Origin: Dryas octopetala
Lineage: Eukaryota > Streptophyta > Magnoliopsida > Rosales > Rosaceae
Length of the DNA stretch: 64,000 nt
NCBI GenBank assembly: GCA_963921425.1
Contig: OY992838.1
Span: 13,144,001-13,208,000, forward strand
Direction: 5' to 3'
Shown: positions 1 to 12,540 of the stretch, piece by piece
Layout of the letters: each line of letters starts with the position of its first letter
Position numbering within the stretch: the stretch's first letter is position 1
Program-made: the position numbers and the translations under genes
The notes under the pieces: generated by a model
Seen by the model: the letters and a program-made list of their open reading frames with translations, nothing else
What the model was told of the DNA's origin: nothing
The model's database searches: none

Positions 1-410
1 TGTTTCAAAAAGAGTATTTTTTACATCAAATTGAACCAGACTGAATGAAGGAGCTTAATTAACAGGATTATATATGATTCTTTTGTCTGATATTATTGAG
101 CTTTATACGAACCAATTTAATGAGTGGTTTTCATGCTATAGAGTGCTTGCACACTTCTGTCAACCTAAATGTTTTTTTTTTCCTGCTGAAGTTGGGTTCT
201 TATTACTATTAATGCGGATGCTGTCAAGCTTTTAGATGCTTATATTTGTTGTCTTCCCAAATTGATTCATTTCTCAGTATAACCACTGCCAAGTCATTTG
301 TAAAGTAGAAACTACTCATGAAAGTGCTTTAAGTGGTTTGGTGAACTGGTGCATTTTAAATCATGCATGTCTGAGTCTTGTAATTTAATTCTCAACCTGT
401 CTATGTGCAG
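1..410 (+). other. EI24 intron sequence
   Basis: AT-rich and stop-filled, ending in a TGTGCAG acceptor at 404-410. It is read as the intron before the first EI24 exon in the window. No other feature is seen. Confidence 0.6.
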
Positions 411-3400
411 TATAATTATCCTTAACTCAGTCATCATCCCAGCTCTACATTGGATATTACCTGACAAGTGCCCAGAATTTACTTCTCAAGAATTCTGCAC
501 ATATGGTGGAATTTTGAAATTTTATTCCTTCTTACGTCTTGGACTCATACAGCTCTTTTATGTAAGTATGCAGTTGATATCAAGTTCATTTTTCATAATC
601 TCACTTGTGTGATTTTTCATACTCTCACTTGTAAAGAAAGTTTTTGGGAATGCATCATTGAATTTTTGGATGTTTAATTTTATTTTTATAAGTCTGTACA
701 TGTATGCAATACACCGTTTGCTTGTTAGCATCTAAAGTATTTTGTTGTCATTGTGGACACATGAATTATGTCTTGATGTGCGAAATTTGATTTTGTTAAT
801 TGGCAGACCAAAGTATGCAAAAAAGAATAGTGCAACAATCAACATGCTTCTATAGTTGTGGAACAGTACAAGGACACACATGCCCTCGTGGACAAACTCA
901 AAATTTTTGTTTTATTTTATTTTTTCCAGGCATAAAATAGAATTGGAACAAGATAGAAAATGGAGACAAGCTATTAGTATCATATGTGATAAAACAATAC
1001 CAATTAGATTAAAAGGGAAGTTCTGTAAAACTGTCATTAGGCCAGCTATTCTTCATAGGGTAGAATGTTGGGCATTAAAGCACAAGCAAGAGCAATGGAT
1101 CTATGTAGTGGAAATGAGAATTGTAAAATGGATGATAGGTGTGACAAGAAAAGGAAAAATGAAAAATAAATCTATTAGGGAAACATAGGAGTGGCTCCTG
1201 TTGGTGATAAGCAAAGAGATAGCAATCGTAGGTAGTATACAGCATAGACCAATCAGCATCTATAACTAAAGGTCAACAAGTTAAAGTAGAAACTAAAAGA
1301 CCAAGAGGCCGACCAAACTAAGTTGAGAAGAACTAACACGAAAAGGTCCAAATAAATTAGATTTGATAGGAAACACTACATATAATAGAAAATAAGGGAA
1401 AGAATCAAATGATACATTTGGGACACAGGTTTGGATGATTTTGATTCCTACACTCTAATCAATAAAAATTGGAAAATAACTAATTATAAATTCCAATTTC
1501 AATAAAGAAAAACTGGATTAAATAAATCTCATTTCTAAGCTTGATACTATGCCTAAAATAAGTACTGATGTTCTTTCTGCGTTAATCATCAAGATGGTAC
1601 AATTTTTTTTTTTTTTCTTCAGTTTTTTAGAATGAATGAAGCCCAATTGCTGAAATTTGCAGAAAACTAGATTTGCATCTTTTTTCATCTTAAATTTGGA
1701 ATATCTTTTAGGACCTCCATCAAATTGCACGCATAGTTGCTCTGCCTGGTTACCAAAAACGAAAATCCGCAATTTTCAGATAAATGCCACCCTTTTAAAG
1801 GTAATTTAATAGAACTTTACCTGTGGAAATTCAGTGTTCATTCAGTAGATATGCTGTTATCACCTTTCACATAACCTGGATAATGTCCTTAAAGTGGTAT
1901 AAGTAAGTGTATGGTGTAGATTCAGGCAAAAATAAGGTATTACTGTAGATAACGTGGCAAAATTGTGAGATAATATGTTGATTTGTGAGTTTTGTTAATC
2001 AATAAAGGAATTAGTTCCTCAAAATTTTCTCAGTTCGCTGTCATTGGCTGAGCATGTTTTCTGATTTTGTATTTGCAGGTAACTTGGTTCTACCCATTAT
2101 ATGTATTCAGCATTATCCTGAGCAACATCTGGTACTTTACTCCCTTCGGCTTCCTTGTTTTACCACTGCATTATTTGGTTGTTTTTGCTTAATAACCGTA
2201 GGTATGAGCTGAGCCTAAGTAGGGTATGCATCTATAACTTTAGATCTAATTAGTGCCCTCATACAGAATTATTGAAGTTCTGGAGGTCCCTTTGATCCCA
2301 TTATACATCATGATTGGAGTGATGATAGTAAAATTTTATTTCTTAGTCTTTTTATTTCTTTGTATAATACAAGCCAGCATATGCGGTCCAGTGCATTTTT
2401 TCTTTCCAACTTCAACTATTTGCTTATCCAAATCTACAATTTTAACCAAAGGTACAATGACATTGCTAAGAACGGATTTGCTGCAATGGGGAAATCTCAG
2501 CCTACCACATTGGATCCCGTCAGACAAAATGAGGCATTGACCTTACAAAATGCTGCTGGTATGGAAAGACCTACTGGCCTCGGAGGGTAAAGTTTTAACT
2601 TTATTGATGTTTGATGGTTCTTAAATACAGCCTCATTTTTTTTTTTTTTAATGTTATTGGAAGCATTTCTTCTTGAATAGACAATTATGTTTCACATTTG
2701 TGTATGAATCTGTTGAATCTGCAGGGTCATGATTGGAATAGGAGAGCAGCTGTATTCATTGCTTCTTTTGACCTGCTTCTTCCTAGAGGTAATATATATG
2801 TCTTATCCTGTATTTACTTGGGTATATTGATCATAGAGGTGACAGACTTAATGGCTTCTGCAGGTATATGTGACAGGATTTATACCGTATGTGGGGAAGG
2901 CGCTAAATTTTCTACTCCTTTCCTGGATGTATGCCTATTACTGTTTTGAGTATGTGGTGCATATCCCTTTGTTGTTTAATGTGTTCCACATACTAATTGC
3001 CTAGATATGTGCTAATTGCACCTTTTGAACTTTTTAGGTACAAATGGAATTTTTCTGAAGTTCGTCTGGACAAAAGGCTGGACTTCTTTGAATCTAACTG
3101 GGCATTTTTTGCTGGTTTTGGTAAATATACTTTGTTTCTGGAGTCATTGTTTCAATTGATTTGCATTTTGAAGTGTTATTTAAGTAAATTAGTTTTGTTA
3201 TTATTCTTTATAGAAAGCTGGGCCAACTTATACCCTGGTTATTATCACGTAGATAATTCTTTTTGAAAGGGAACAGAATGATTATATTAATAAAAAAATT
3301 GGAAGGTACAATCAAAGTGGACCAATGGTCCACATAAGACAGCAGTTGCTCAACCTAAGCTAGAACAGACTTAGCCACAAGACAAAAGCCTTGCTGATCC

Positions 3401-5218
3401 AAAACATAACCAAAGCCAAGCCACAAAAAACAAACAACCTAAGAGATAGCAGCTTCCGATCCAAATTTGAAGAAAGAAGGGGCAATCTTGTGTAGAGGAA
3501 ACAGATGCCCAAAGCAAAGCCCAAAATCTAGCCTTGTCCCATAAGAATCCGCATACTGTTCCCCCTTCCATTTAAAAATTAAGCTGTTTCTTTCTGTCCA
3601 AATTACCTAAAACGTGGCTAACACACTGCATCTTCACAGAACCTTAGCCTTCTCCCCTCCATCAATACAAAAACTGGCCAAACAAGGCATTTCAACCAAC
3701 TCAACCTAGCAACCTGAAACAAAATTATGCCACAATTCTAAGTCACTTGGCAATGAAGAGATGATCAGGGTTCTTCGCAGCCCCATTGCACATAATGCAC
3801 CAGTGAAGGGATAAACATAATTATGGTCTCTTCTGTTGGAGGACCTCATAGGTATTTAGTTATTTACCCTACCATGAGAAACAACCCAAGCAAAGAATTC
3901 GACCTTGGAAGGCACCTTGGCCTTCCAAATCATTGGGGATGGAACGGAAATAGGGACGCTGTTATCCATGACCCATGATCTTTTTTCTAGTCTTAATTAG
4001 CAAACGTTGATGTGTCTTCACTTATGTGGAAATCAAAATGTGATAAATTGTGTCTTCACTTTTATGCTTTAGGGATCTTACATGCTTACATATTTTCATA
4101 TTACCTGGATTCAAAATTCCTTTTACATGTTTTGAGGTATTCATATCTTCAATGGCTCTGCAGGAAGCCCTTGTGTTCTGCCTGCTCTCTTTTTCTCACC
4201 TCTTGTGAGCTACGGGTTTATGGCTATACTCTTTCCATTGGTATATTTAACCGTACTTATAATATTTTTATTTATTTATTTTGTAACGACTGGCTTTGTA
4301 CCCAAAATTTGGCTTGTACTCCTATTATGGACATTTATGGTAATGACTAATGATAGATGTCTTTCAGTTTGTTTTGACAGCAACAGGTTCAGAGGCTGAG
4401 CATGTTATTTCTTCTCGAAATACAAAATGGGGAGGTGCAGGGTTGGGAAGGCTTCCAATATTTAACGTCGCCAATACTTTGTCGTAAGCTATTCTCATTA
4501 CTTATGATCTCTGTGCTCATAATATGTTAATACATACTTGATATATGGAATGGTTTGTTTTTTTTTTTTTTCTTTTGGCATATTTCTGTATTAAAAATGG
4601 AGATTATGCATTGAACTCTAAAAAGTATGAGCACTTCTTCAGGTGTCCTGTGGTAGTTTGACACTTGTACACAGACTCGGGTACATGTGCCTGGCATGTG
4701 TTTGACACGTTCAGTATGTGTCAAAAATGAAAAATATTATTTCTTTTCCAACCACGACAGAAGGACATGGCAGCGACATGCCTGGACACAGGGTTTCATG
4801 TCAGACACACCTTAGGCTTAGTTTTAAAATTCTTTTAACAGGGGATTTAATTTTTTACCATGATTGTTTTATAATACTGTGTTTAGCTTAAAAGTTAAAA
4901 ATATACAGCCTTCCTCTTTTAATTTTTGTACTTGATGTATTGAGCTTCACAATTGTATATTTTATAATGTTATGCTAAAATGCCAAAGTCCGAGTCCTGC
5001 AATCTGGACGCCAAATGTCGAATGAAATAATTTATATTTTTTTCAATGTTAAATAGTTGGTCTTGAAATTGAAGAACTAGCATTGTTTGAGTTTTACTAG
5101 TGTCATGGAACGGTGACATTTCTATTTGTCTTTATTGATCTTTTTCAATAGGATGCGGGCGTTGTCCCTGTTTCCCCTGAAATCTCAGGAACAGCCGCAA
5201 GAAAAGAAAGATCTCTAA
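411..5218 (+). CDS. EI24: EI24 (etoposide-induced 2.4) family membrane protein, 5' end outside the window
   Basis: Nine exons join in phase: 411-561, 2079-2131, 2452-2586, 2725-2788, 2864-2949, 3038-3120, 4164-4240, 4368-4483 and 5152-5218 (TAA at 5216-5218). They give 276 residues, and every intron is GT-AG. Recognisable stretches are PALHWILPDKCP and FYSFLRLGLIQLFY in the first exon seen, then VTWFYPLYVFSIILSNIWYN, EVRLDKRLDFFESNWAFFAG and AEHVISSRNTKWGGAGLGRL. The C terminus is a charged KSQEQPQEKKDL. Several long hydrophobic runs fit a multi-pass protein. EI24 relatives sit in the ER membrane and in animals act in autophagy and apoptosis; the plant role is less clear. No upstream exon is seen in 1-410, so the start lies left of the window. 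The acceptor at 2451 has a weak pyrimidine tract. Reading frame and splice sites are intact. Confidence 0.9.
926..1470 (+). pseudogene. LINE reverse transcriptase C-terminal fragment in an EI24 intron
   Basis: Translation from 926 to 1186 reads WRQAISIICDKTIPIRLKGK, then a form of the conserved plant LINE segment IRPAxLxxxECWALK and EMRIVKWMIGVTRKGK. This is the stretch after the RT palm in plant non-LTR elements. A further degenerate piece (RGRPN, then EEL and LDLIGNT-like remnants, with stops) runs to about 1450. It lies in the 1.5-kb EI24 intron 562-2078, in sense orientation. It is 5'-truncated and has no usable frame, so it is an old insertion. Confidence 0.75.
3262..3990 (-). pseudogene. 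Decayed zf-RVT/LINE-type 3' fragment in an EI24 intron
   Basis: On the minus strand, around 3745-3810, it reads CIMCNGAAKNPDHLFIAK. This resembles the zinc-binding 'C..C....E..DHLF..C' signature of zf-RVT segments found downstream of plant LINE reverse transcriptases. Stops and frame changes are frequent. The 66-codon open stretch at 3371-3571 is part of the same debris. It lies wholly in the EI24 intron 3121-4163. Confidence 0.55.
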
Positions 5219-5422
5219 GAAGTTTGGCTTCATGCTTGCACAATTTAAATAGTAAGGCAAAATTGAACCATTTGGACATAAATTACCTTTTGTGCTTTTA
5301 GAAATGATGTTATTTCGTGAATTTTTCATTCCAAAACCAAAATTTTGGATGGGTTACCTTGCAGTTCTATTTTACTGATATGATAATAATTCCTTGGTCT
5401 TGTGTTGTGTGTATTGCAACAG

Positions 5423-5509
5423 GATGATCTTTTCCACCAATTTGTACATAATGTAAGTGCAATGGATCAAGACGAAGCATCAGAATGGCTTGACGGTGTC
5501 ATTTTGTAA
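5423..5509 (+). other. Possible alternative 3' exon of EI24
   Basis: A good acceptor (GTATTGCAACAG) precedes a 29-codon open stretch ending in TAA at 5507-5509. The exon starts GATG, exactly like the last EI24 exon at 5152. Spliced from the 4483 donor it would give a short alternative C terminus. Otherwise it may be 3'-UTR sequence. Speculative. Confidence 0.25.
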
Positions 5510-6420
5510 TGTGTGCATAGAAAGTAGGTATGTTCAAAGGTTATAACGTGTACAGCTATAGTATCATGAAAGACCAATTTTTGTGGTCAAATTTGACTGA
5601 TAACTATGCAAAACTGTCTCAAAGTTACTGGTACACTTCTTTTGTTATGTACATGTTGCTTACCAAATGTGTTATTTCATGATTTCTTTCATTGTTGAGT
5701 TATTTTCAGTCTTTCTGGACAAATGCAAGCTTATGCGTCCGATTAGTAATAAACCCCTCTTGTGCAGTGTCATACCCTTTTAGAATTGCATGCAGAATTC
5801 ACTGGATTTGGTAGGTCCATGTCTCGACTCCAAAGGCAATCTGTGTCATTGTAAACCAAAAGTGTATATCCGTGGCACTTATTCTTTTGTTCATACACTT
5901 AATTTAACTTTCCAAATTGATCTTTTACCATTTTCTAATTTGTCATGTACATACAAAGATGGAAAACCAAGAGTCTTAAGTAACATGCATTTGGGATAGA
6001 AAACCAAAGGGTGCAAGATGTGATGGTCAATTTTATTCATCCACCAATGTATGCATTTACAACAAATTAAGGGAAGGAAATTGAACTTGAAGGCTTCTCT
6101 TTAACAGAATGTTTGGCAGTTTTAGTAAGGAGAGAGAACCTTTTTCTTTTTCTTTTTGGATAGGCAAGAAAAAATGGGGCGAAAATCGTTAAAAGTACAT
6201 TTTTGGAATATTTTAAAATTCAATACCACAAAAATCACATTTTCACTCATATTTGTCTCCTGACCTACTGATAATTTTTTAAATCTCTCTAGTTTCAAAG
6301 AGAAAATATAAGTAGGTCAGGAGCAAATATTAGTCTCCAAAGATATCTTTTTATTTTTGCCATTTCTCACTACAGTAGATCGTATTTAAGTAGTTTTTTT
6401 CTTTATTAAAAAGTATTATA
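5510..6420. other. EI24 3' flank and intergenic DNA
   Basis: AT-rich DNA with no supported gene. A short hairpin is formed by about 6249-6268 and 6311-6330 around the TCCTGACCTACT motif. The EI24 polyadenylation region probably lies in the first few hundred bases. Confidence 0.4.
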
Positions 6421-6424
6421 TGTG

Positions 6425-6535
6425 AATTATCTAGGCCCGGCGTGAATTATCTGCCTTTGATCGACTCAAGGGATTAATCCGGTGTACGAAAGCTGACCTA
6501 GGACACCCTCAGTTACCAAAAAAAAAAATTATATG
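6425..6535 (+). mobile_element. SINE-like 3' fragment with A-tail
   Basis: The GGATTAATCCGGTGTACGAAAGCTGACCTAGGACACC-type segment, here split by small changes, followed by an A-run at about 6519-6529, resembles the 3' part of common plant SINEs. No internal pol III boxes survive, so it is truncated. The family assignment is from memory of the pattern only. Confidence 0.35.
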
Positions 6536-6539
6536 TGAC

Positions 6540-6720
6540 ATTAACCGCTAACATATCGTTATGATGTTACAAACTAATTTGAACCCTAAACCTACAATCA
6601 TTGATATACCTTTTAGATATCAATGATCGTAAATGTTTACCTGTTATCTACAATCATTGATATACCTGCAACTATTTATATCCATAATCATTTCTCGCTA
6701 CTATAATTGATATACTGTTT
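6540..6720. repeat. Short imperfect tandem repeats
   Basis: The motif CAATCATTGATATAC recurs at about 6596, 6651 and (degenerate) 6700. It is AT-rich with no coding potential. Confidence 0.5.
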
Positions 6721-6934
6721 GCATGTGTATAATCTTTTTTACATCTTAGGGAATTGATCCTAAATTTAGCTTAATTCTAATCTTTACTCCACTCATCCTT
6801 ATTATTAGGCTAATCTCAAAGGCTATATGTATACAATCATTAAGGATATTAACAACATTATGTTAGTATGCCACGTTATCACCACATAAAAGAAATTTGC
6901 CCTCTTTACTATAACTTTCATTATGTTGTGTGTC

Positions 6935-7230
6935 TGTATACATATGGCCATATTTCACAAATAATACTTGTGGTTTGGGTAGTATTTCAATGTTTCCAAT
7001 CTCATTCATTTCATCAACGAAAATTCTACCACGTGAACGTCACATAATGGGTATATTTGTCTTTTCAAGTAATAGTTTATACTTATTACATGAAATCAGA
7101 ATTAACTGCTGTGACCCATCATGTGATGCTTAGGTGGTAGAATTTTAATAGACATTTTACTAAATAAGTGAGATTGAAAACATATTGAACCAACCCACAT
7201 GTACTATTTGTGAAATTTAGCCTATATATT
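6935..7230. mobile_element. Hairpin MITE
   Basis: Arms of about 95 bp (about 6938-7034 and 7131-7228) are imperfect inverted copies. ATATTTCACAAATAATAC with AAAATTCTACCAC on the left pairs with GTGGTAGAATTTTA and GTACTATTTGTGAAAT on the right. There is no coding sequence inside. The size and structure are those of a miniature inverted-repeat element. The target duplication could not be settled by eye. Confidence 0.6.
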
Positions 7231-7721
7231 TTATATATTTGTAGGATCAAATGCTAGAATACTAAATAGTAGTGCTAAACATTCCACATTTTTATACCAT
7301 AATTTTATATCAACTTATATGAAAACTAACATGACATTCATACATTAGACACTAAAAAATAAAAATAAAAACCTAAAAAGAAAAAAAAACATGTCTAATA
7401 AAGTAATGACATGTGAGATAGTATAAAAATGTAGTATAAGAATGTGGTAAGTATAACATTATTGAATACCAAATTGTGATAAAACTTGTGTAATAAATGA
7501 TGTGTTAATACACATATCAATATCTTATTAGAATCAATAATACTAGAGGCATCAACTTCCATCCCATCTTATGGTTACCAATTAATATGGTAAATGACAT
7601 GTCAGTTTCTTATTTGTTGTAAATGAATGAGGTTCACAGTAGACCTAAATATGAATAAATGAAATACTACAATATCAGTTGAGATTTTTTAATTTTAGAT
7701 AAGAGTTCTTTTTCTTATTTT

Positions 7722-8260
7722 TTTTATCAAAGAAAAAGCATTTCATTAAACTAGGAAGAAGGGCAATCCAACAATACTTGAGCTTCTAACCAAGATGGGA
7801 CATAAGATCCCCAGCCAGCTTTAAATAGAACCACAATGTAAAGCATGTCGTGCAAGCAAGTGGGCAATCCCATTACAAGACCGAGACACAAACTAACATG
7901 ACGAATTCAAAAACAAACACCAGACTTCCTTAGGTTCGTCCAATAAGTGACTATCAAAAGCTAGATCCAAACCCACCTTGTTGAACTGAGAGACAAGAGG
8001 AACATGCATCCAACTCCAACAGCACATAATTAAACCCAGCTCCCAAAGAAAATTCAACATCGCGCAAGATAGCTAACACTTGATCTTGCTGCAGGGAAGT
8101 GATGCCGGTAAGAAGAAGGGCCATAGCCACCTCAAACTCCCTCATCCAACTAAGGACGATTGTACCAACACCACCAGCCCCAGAAACGGAATCAAAAGAA
8201 CCATCAACATTCAACTTATAACACCCCACAAGAACAGAACCCCACTAAACTACCAAAATC
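7722..8260 (-). pseudogene. RNase H-like (RVT_3) relic of a non-LTR element
   Basis: The minus-strand open stretch 8229-7954 begins GCYKLNVDGSFDSVSGAGGV, the first strands of the plant RVT_3 RNase H fold with its catalytic Asp. It continues with LLELDA-like sequence. The expected Arg-Asp after the glycine-rich turn is changed (VLSWM). Upstream RT is missing. The left end on the plus strand is T-rich with TTTATCAAAG and CATTTCATTAAAC, typical of the 3' end of such elements. Confidence 0.7.
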
Positions 8261-9820
8261 AGATTGTATGTTTGTATTATTTGATAAAATTTACATTAAA
8301 TACCAAATTAGAGCAAAATAAAAGTTCAGATACAAAATTAAGACAAATAATAGTTTTAATATTTTATTGAAAAAAGGAAAAATTACAATTTAATCCTTCT
8401 AACATTTCTTATTTGGAAAAAAAACCTTATGACTTTTTTTTTCCAAATAAAGTCCTTATTGTTTCTAAATAAAGTCTTTTGACCATTGACTTATCAAAGA
8501 AATATGTTATTATTTTTTTATTTTTTTAGGGTATAAGTTCCAGGTTAACCTCATACATTTTTAGGGTATAGAATGAGGTCTGTGGAGGCTGCATGTTAAG
8601 TTTTAACTCTGAGATTTTGGGTTAAGCCGACAAACCAGACCTTGATTAAGAAGTATAATGCACTGAAAATGGCCGCCGATCGCTCGGCGCTTGATATGTG
8701 TGAAAAAAATAGAAAATAATTGACAAATACTTGTTACAATATTATTGGACTTTAGTTAGAATTTTAAAAACTATAAGGCTTTATTTAGTAAATTATAAAA
8801 TTAAAAGACTTAAATAGAAGTCTCTCTTGAAAAATAATCAAAGTTTATATACTTAAATGTCAAAAAAAAAAAAAAAAAAAGCCAAACCCCTAATTTTGAA
8901 TATATTTTCTTACCAATCTGTGTCGCGAGTGTGCTGTTTTGGACCACGCGCCTTATGGCTGTCCGGTCTTACCAAACCGCACTTACAACACCTATGATTG
9001 GAGCACGTGAAGCGCGTGGGTGCATAATTAATGATCTTTTTATTCCCAGGAGGACAAATATATAAAGTAAGTACTGATGCTCCACTGCTCCGTGACCATT
9101 GAGATTGAACAGACCAAATCCAATTCAATCCTGACCGTAGATTTACTTTACCCTCGAACAGTACTCATCAGTTCATTTCAGGATAAGCTCATGACTCATG
9201 TCCTTGCCCCCAACAGTATCAATGTAACACATAAACAACAATATTTTTTTTCAACTTTTTATAAACATACTATTAATACAAGTCAAACTATATACCTTAA
9301 CATATTAATTTAATTTAATTAATCCCAATTCTTAGCTTTTTCTTGCGTAAATTACGGGGGTAGTGGAGTGCTCCCCGATGGTTCCCATTGCCCCAAAAAA
9401 AACACTATAAATTTATTATTGTTAATTTTTGGTTATTATTTGTTATTATTATTAAGATTTAAGAATGTATATTATTTTAACATTTTTCTTATGAAATGGG
9501 TGAAAGTTGAGTTTTGTCTCCTATGCCTATTACGGTATTACCAATTACCAAGCCCAGGGCTTAAAAATGCACTCACTAGGTGGGTTGACTTGAGACCACT
9601 CTTTATTTTTCTTCAATTACAGGATAAACTATCTTGAACCCTCTTGAGATTTGATGAAATTATAAATATATGTTTATGCTTTGGAAAATTTCACTAATAT
9701 TATTTACTTCTTGTTTCCTTAATATTATGAATTAATTGCCCTAAATTACATACTAGTTATTTTTTTTTAATCTGTAATACCATGATCATTAAAATGTAAC
9801 AATTAGGCCACTTTATTAAT
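8261..9820. other. Gene-free intergenic DNA
   Basis: No supported gene. It holds an A-run (about 8863-8880) and AT-rich sequence. The short open stretches at 8910-9128 and 9077-9313 have no recognisable family or codon signal. Confidence 0.5.
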
Positions 9821-9839
9821 AATTAGGTCACTGCATTTG

Positions 9840-10039
9840 ATTTATCTCTCCACATTATCAATGCACTCAACCCACACTTCCCACTACCCACCCTGATCTC
9901 ATTCTCTCTTCTCTCCTCTGTTTCTCTTTCTTCTTCTTTTTTTTCCTTCTCCTTTCTCTTTCTTTTTTTTTCTTCTTCTTTTCTCTCATTTCCTCCATCA
10001 GTAACTTCATCCCCCACCTACGTTGACCACCAGCCCACC

Positions 10040-10071
<32 letters not shown>

Positions 10072-10135
10072 GCTTTCGCCCCCTACCGTCGCCCCCTGCC
10101 GCCAAAACCCAGCCCCTCCTCTCTTCCTCCACATC
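9840..10135. repeat. CT-rich low-complexity tract with (CT)n microsatellite
   Basis: The pyrimidine-rich strand includes (CT)n at about 10039-10062. It looks like plant promoter or 5'-UTR sequence, but no coding exon follows in frame. Confidence 0.7.
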
Positions 10136-10194
10136 TTCAACTCCTCCCAAATCCCAACCTTTACATCAGTAGTAGGTTCTTGATTTTTTTTGTT

Positions 10195-10345
10195 TAGTTC
10201 ATTTTCTGAAACTGTAGAAAAGTTTCTGGAACTGTAAGTGAACTGAAACTTCAGAAACTGCAGTTTCTGGAACTATAAGTGAACTGAAACTGCAGTTTAT
10301 TGGAGTTGAAATTGCAGTTTATTGGAGTTGCGGACTTGCAGTTTC
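10195..10345. repeat. Imperfect tandem repeats around AAACTGCAGTTT
   Basis: GAAACTG, CAGTTTCTGGAACT and TAAGTGAACTGAAACT recur several times, some as palindromes (AAACTGCAGTTT). No coding role is seen. Confidence 0.6.
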
Positions 10346-10674
10346 AGTTTCTGTTTTTTGGTGATGCGTTGATGCTAGTATTTTTGGAAGATGTCTGCAT
10401 GTTATATTTTTGGTGTCTGCAAATGAAGAATGAGTTTGTGGTAGTTGGTCCGCAAATGAAGAATGACGCTTTAGGTTTGGTTAATAAAATTAGAAGTCAA
10501 TACCTATATATTAATGGACTCTAATATTATTTTAGAAAAAATATATGATATTATGCAGTAGAGTGCCTATTTGCATACTCTATTTCCTCTCACTACTCCC
10601 CTCTCCACTTAATTTGTAAATTTACCTAATTAACACAAAGTGAAAAGACCCTAAAGGACAACTCACATTATTTG

Positions 10675-10717
<43 letters not shown>
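10675..10717. repeat. Long poly(A) tract
   Basis: About 40 uninterrupted A residues. It could be the tail of a retroposed sequence lying to its left, since the CT-rich UTR-like DNA ends here. Confidence 0.7.
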
Positions 10718-10722
<5 letters not shown>

Positions 10723-10879
10723 TTTACACACCCCAAACCCAACTCTCATAAACCCCAACCACAACCTTTGAGGCACATTCACTCCTCTCATAACCTCATT
10801 GCTTCATCTTTCATCTACTAAACCCTAGCATTCTCTCTTTGTTTTATATAGAAAATAATATTGTAGAAAAACATATTAA

Positions 10880-11390
10880 TTTTGATGAATAGAGCCTCCA
10901 ATCATCCTTTATTCGTCTTCAGATGAGGTATGATAATAAAATTTTGTGTTTTTCGTGTTCTTCATTTTCTGGTCGCGGTTCGTTCGACGAACTTGCCGAA
11001 CGGTAAATGTTCGACAAGTGCCAACCGAATATAAGTAAAATATTCGGTGGATAACCACCAGATGAAAATTACAAATAAATATTAAAAAACCATTTGGTGG
11101 CTCCTCGCCGAATACAGTTCGACAAGCATCTGCCGAATAATTTACTTATGTTCGGAAGACATTTGCCGAACGAAATTTTGGTATTTATGTAAAAGTGATC
11201 TTATTCGGCAGACACCTGTCGAATGATTTGTATTTGTTCAACAGCTTCCTGTCGAACAGAGATATTTTGTTCGGCAACCTTCTGCTGAACACAGGATTAT
11301 AACTACATTTTCATGTTTTATGTGTAGGGCGAGCAGTATGATGATGCTTCTACTCGAAACAGCGAGGTTGTGGCCTACACTGGGGCCTAA
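10880..11390 (+). other. Exon-like remnants flanking a palindrome array
   Basis: A GT donor follows TCTTCAGATGAG at 10927. After the array, a TGTGTAG acceptor precedes GGCGAGCAGTATGATGATG (about 11328-11388). Joined, they would read SSSDEGEQYDDASTRNSEVV and soon end in TAA. AAACCCTAG (telo-box-like, near 10820) lies upstream. It could be the truncated 5' end of a gene or of a captured gene. No family is recognised. Confidence 0.3.
10981..11290. repeat. Array of about nine imperfect TTCGNCA..TGCCGAA palindromes
   Basis: Units of about 20 bp, each an imperfect inverted repeat of the type TTCGGCAN(5-7)TGCCGAA, start near 10983, 11010, 11043, 11092, 11119, 11151, 11201, 11236 and 11268. Spacers of 12-30 bp are not conserved. 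Mismatches in one half are sometimes balanced in the other (for example TTCGAC with GCCGAA). The array lies between a putative donor and acceptor. Confidence 0.7.
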
Positions 11391-11399
11391 TAATTGCTT

Positions 11400-11856
11400 T
11401 TGGGGTTAGTATAAGTGGTGAGGTAAAATGAGATAATTAATTAAAATTAGGATAAGTCAGAGATTCAATTCCCTCTAATATTAAAAAAATATATATAATA
11501 ATTAAAACGACAAATTTTTTTTGCTTTATCTAGGGAAAGGGAGAATTTGAGATCTCTTCCAACTAAATAAAACTTATCACATCAATAGCTAGCTAGTTGA
11601 TAAAACAACAAAGAATTTAAACTATAAAAATAAATTATTTATTTTTTTCTCCATGAGCTTCAACTCAAATAAGATTAGGATGGTGGGAAAGTGGTAGACT
11701 TTGAATTCAAATATCAAATGTAAAAAATAAAGAAAGCATATGTTTTTTCTTGTCAATGTCACATTATCCATCCTAATGCTGGTGAAATGGCCCTCCTCAA
11801 TTGAGATTAATTATATGTGCTAATAGGGAAGGATTTCAAGAAAACATCATTTGGGA

Positions 11857-11921
<65 letters not shown>

Positions 11922-12300
11922 CAAATAAGAATATCTTTATTTTAAGAAAAGTAAGAACGTCTTCTCTAGGTACCACCAATCATAGCAATGCAATTCAACG
12001 ATTAGAACCATGCATTTTTTAGGTCTCTTCTCAAGGGTCGTTCATGTAAAAAAACACAACTAAATTGAAATTGTTTGTTCATCTAAATAATGTAAACAAA
12101 GATAGTATGTCTAATAAAATTGAATTAATGTTGATGGTAATAAATTGGCTAAATAGTTTATAATTAGACTGAGTTTTTGTAAGAGTAATCTTTGAATAAT
12201 GTCCTAAAATATGGATGGTTCTAATTATTAAATTGTAGAGCTGAGATAGGATGTCCTTAAAATAAGGACATCCTTACTCAAAGCTCCCTTAATATATATA
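11400..12300. other. Intergenic DNA with a (TA)n(GA)n microsatellite
   Basis: AT-rich. The only clear feature is (TA)n followed by (GA)n at about 11857-11918. No gene is supported. Confidence 0.6.
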
Positions 12301-12540
12301 TATTTTGTGGGCTCCAAGAGGTGACACACTTGGACAATGTGGTGATGTTGGTGGTGTTTGAGTTATGGAGTCAAGGGTTGATGTTGCAAAATTAGGGCTC
12401 AAGAGGTTCAAACCTGCATTAATATGAAGTCAAAGTTGGCTGGCTTGGGACATATGGTGTGCAGGGATGCGTTTGGGATTTTTGTTTTAATTTGTAGCAT
12501 GGTTGTGCAAGTAGTATTAGATGTGTGTGTGTTTTTTCTG

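Noticed and set aside
9823..10017. Lys/Glu-rich minus-strand ORF
   Set aside because: A translation of a CT-rich simple-sequence tract.
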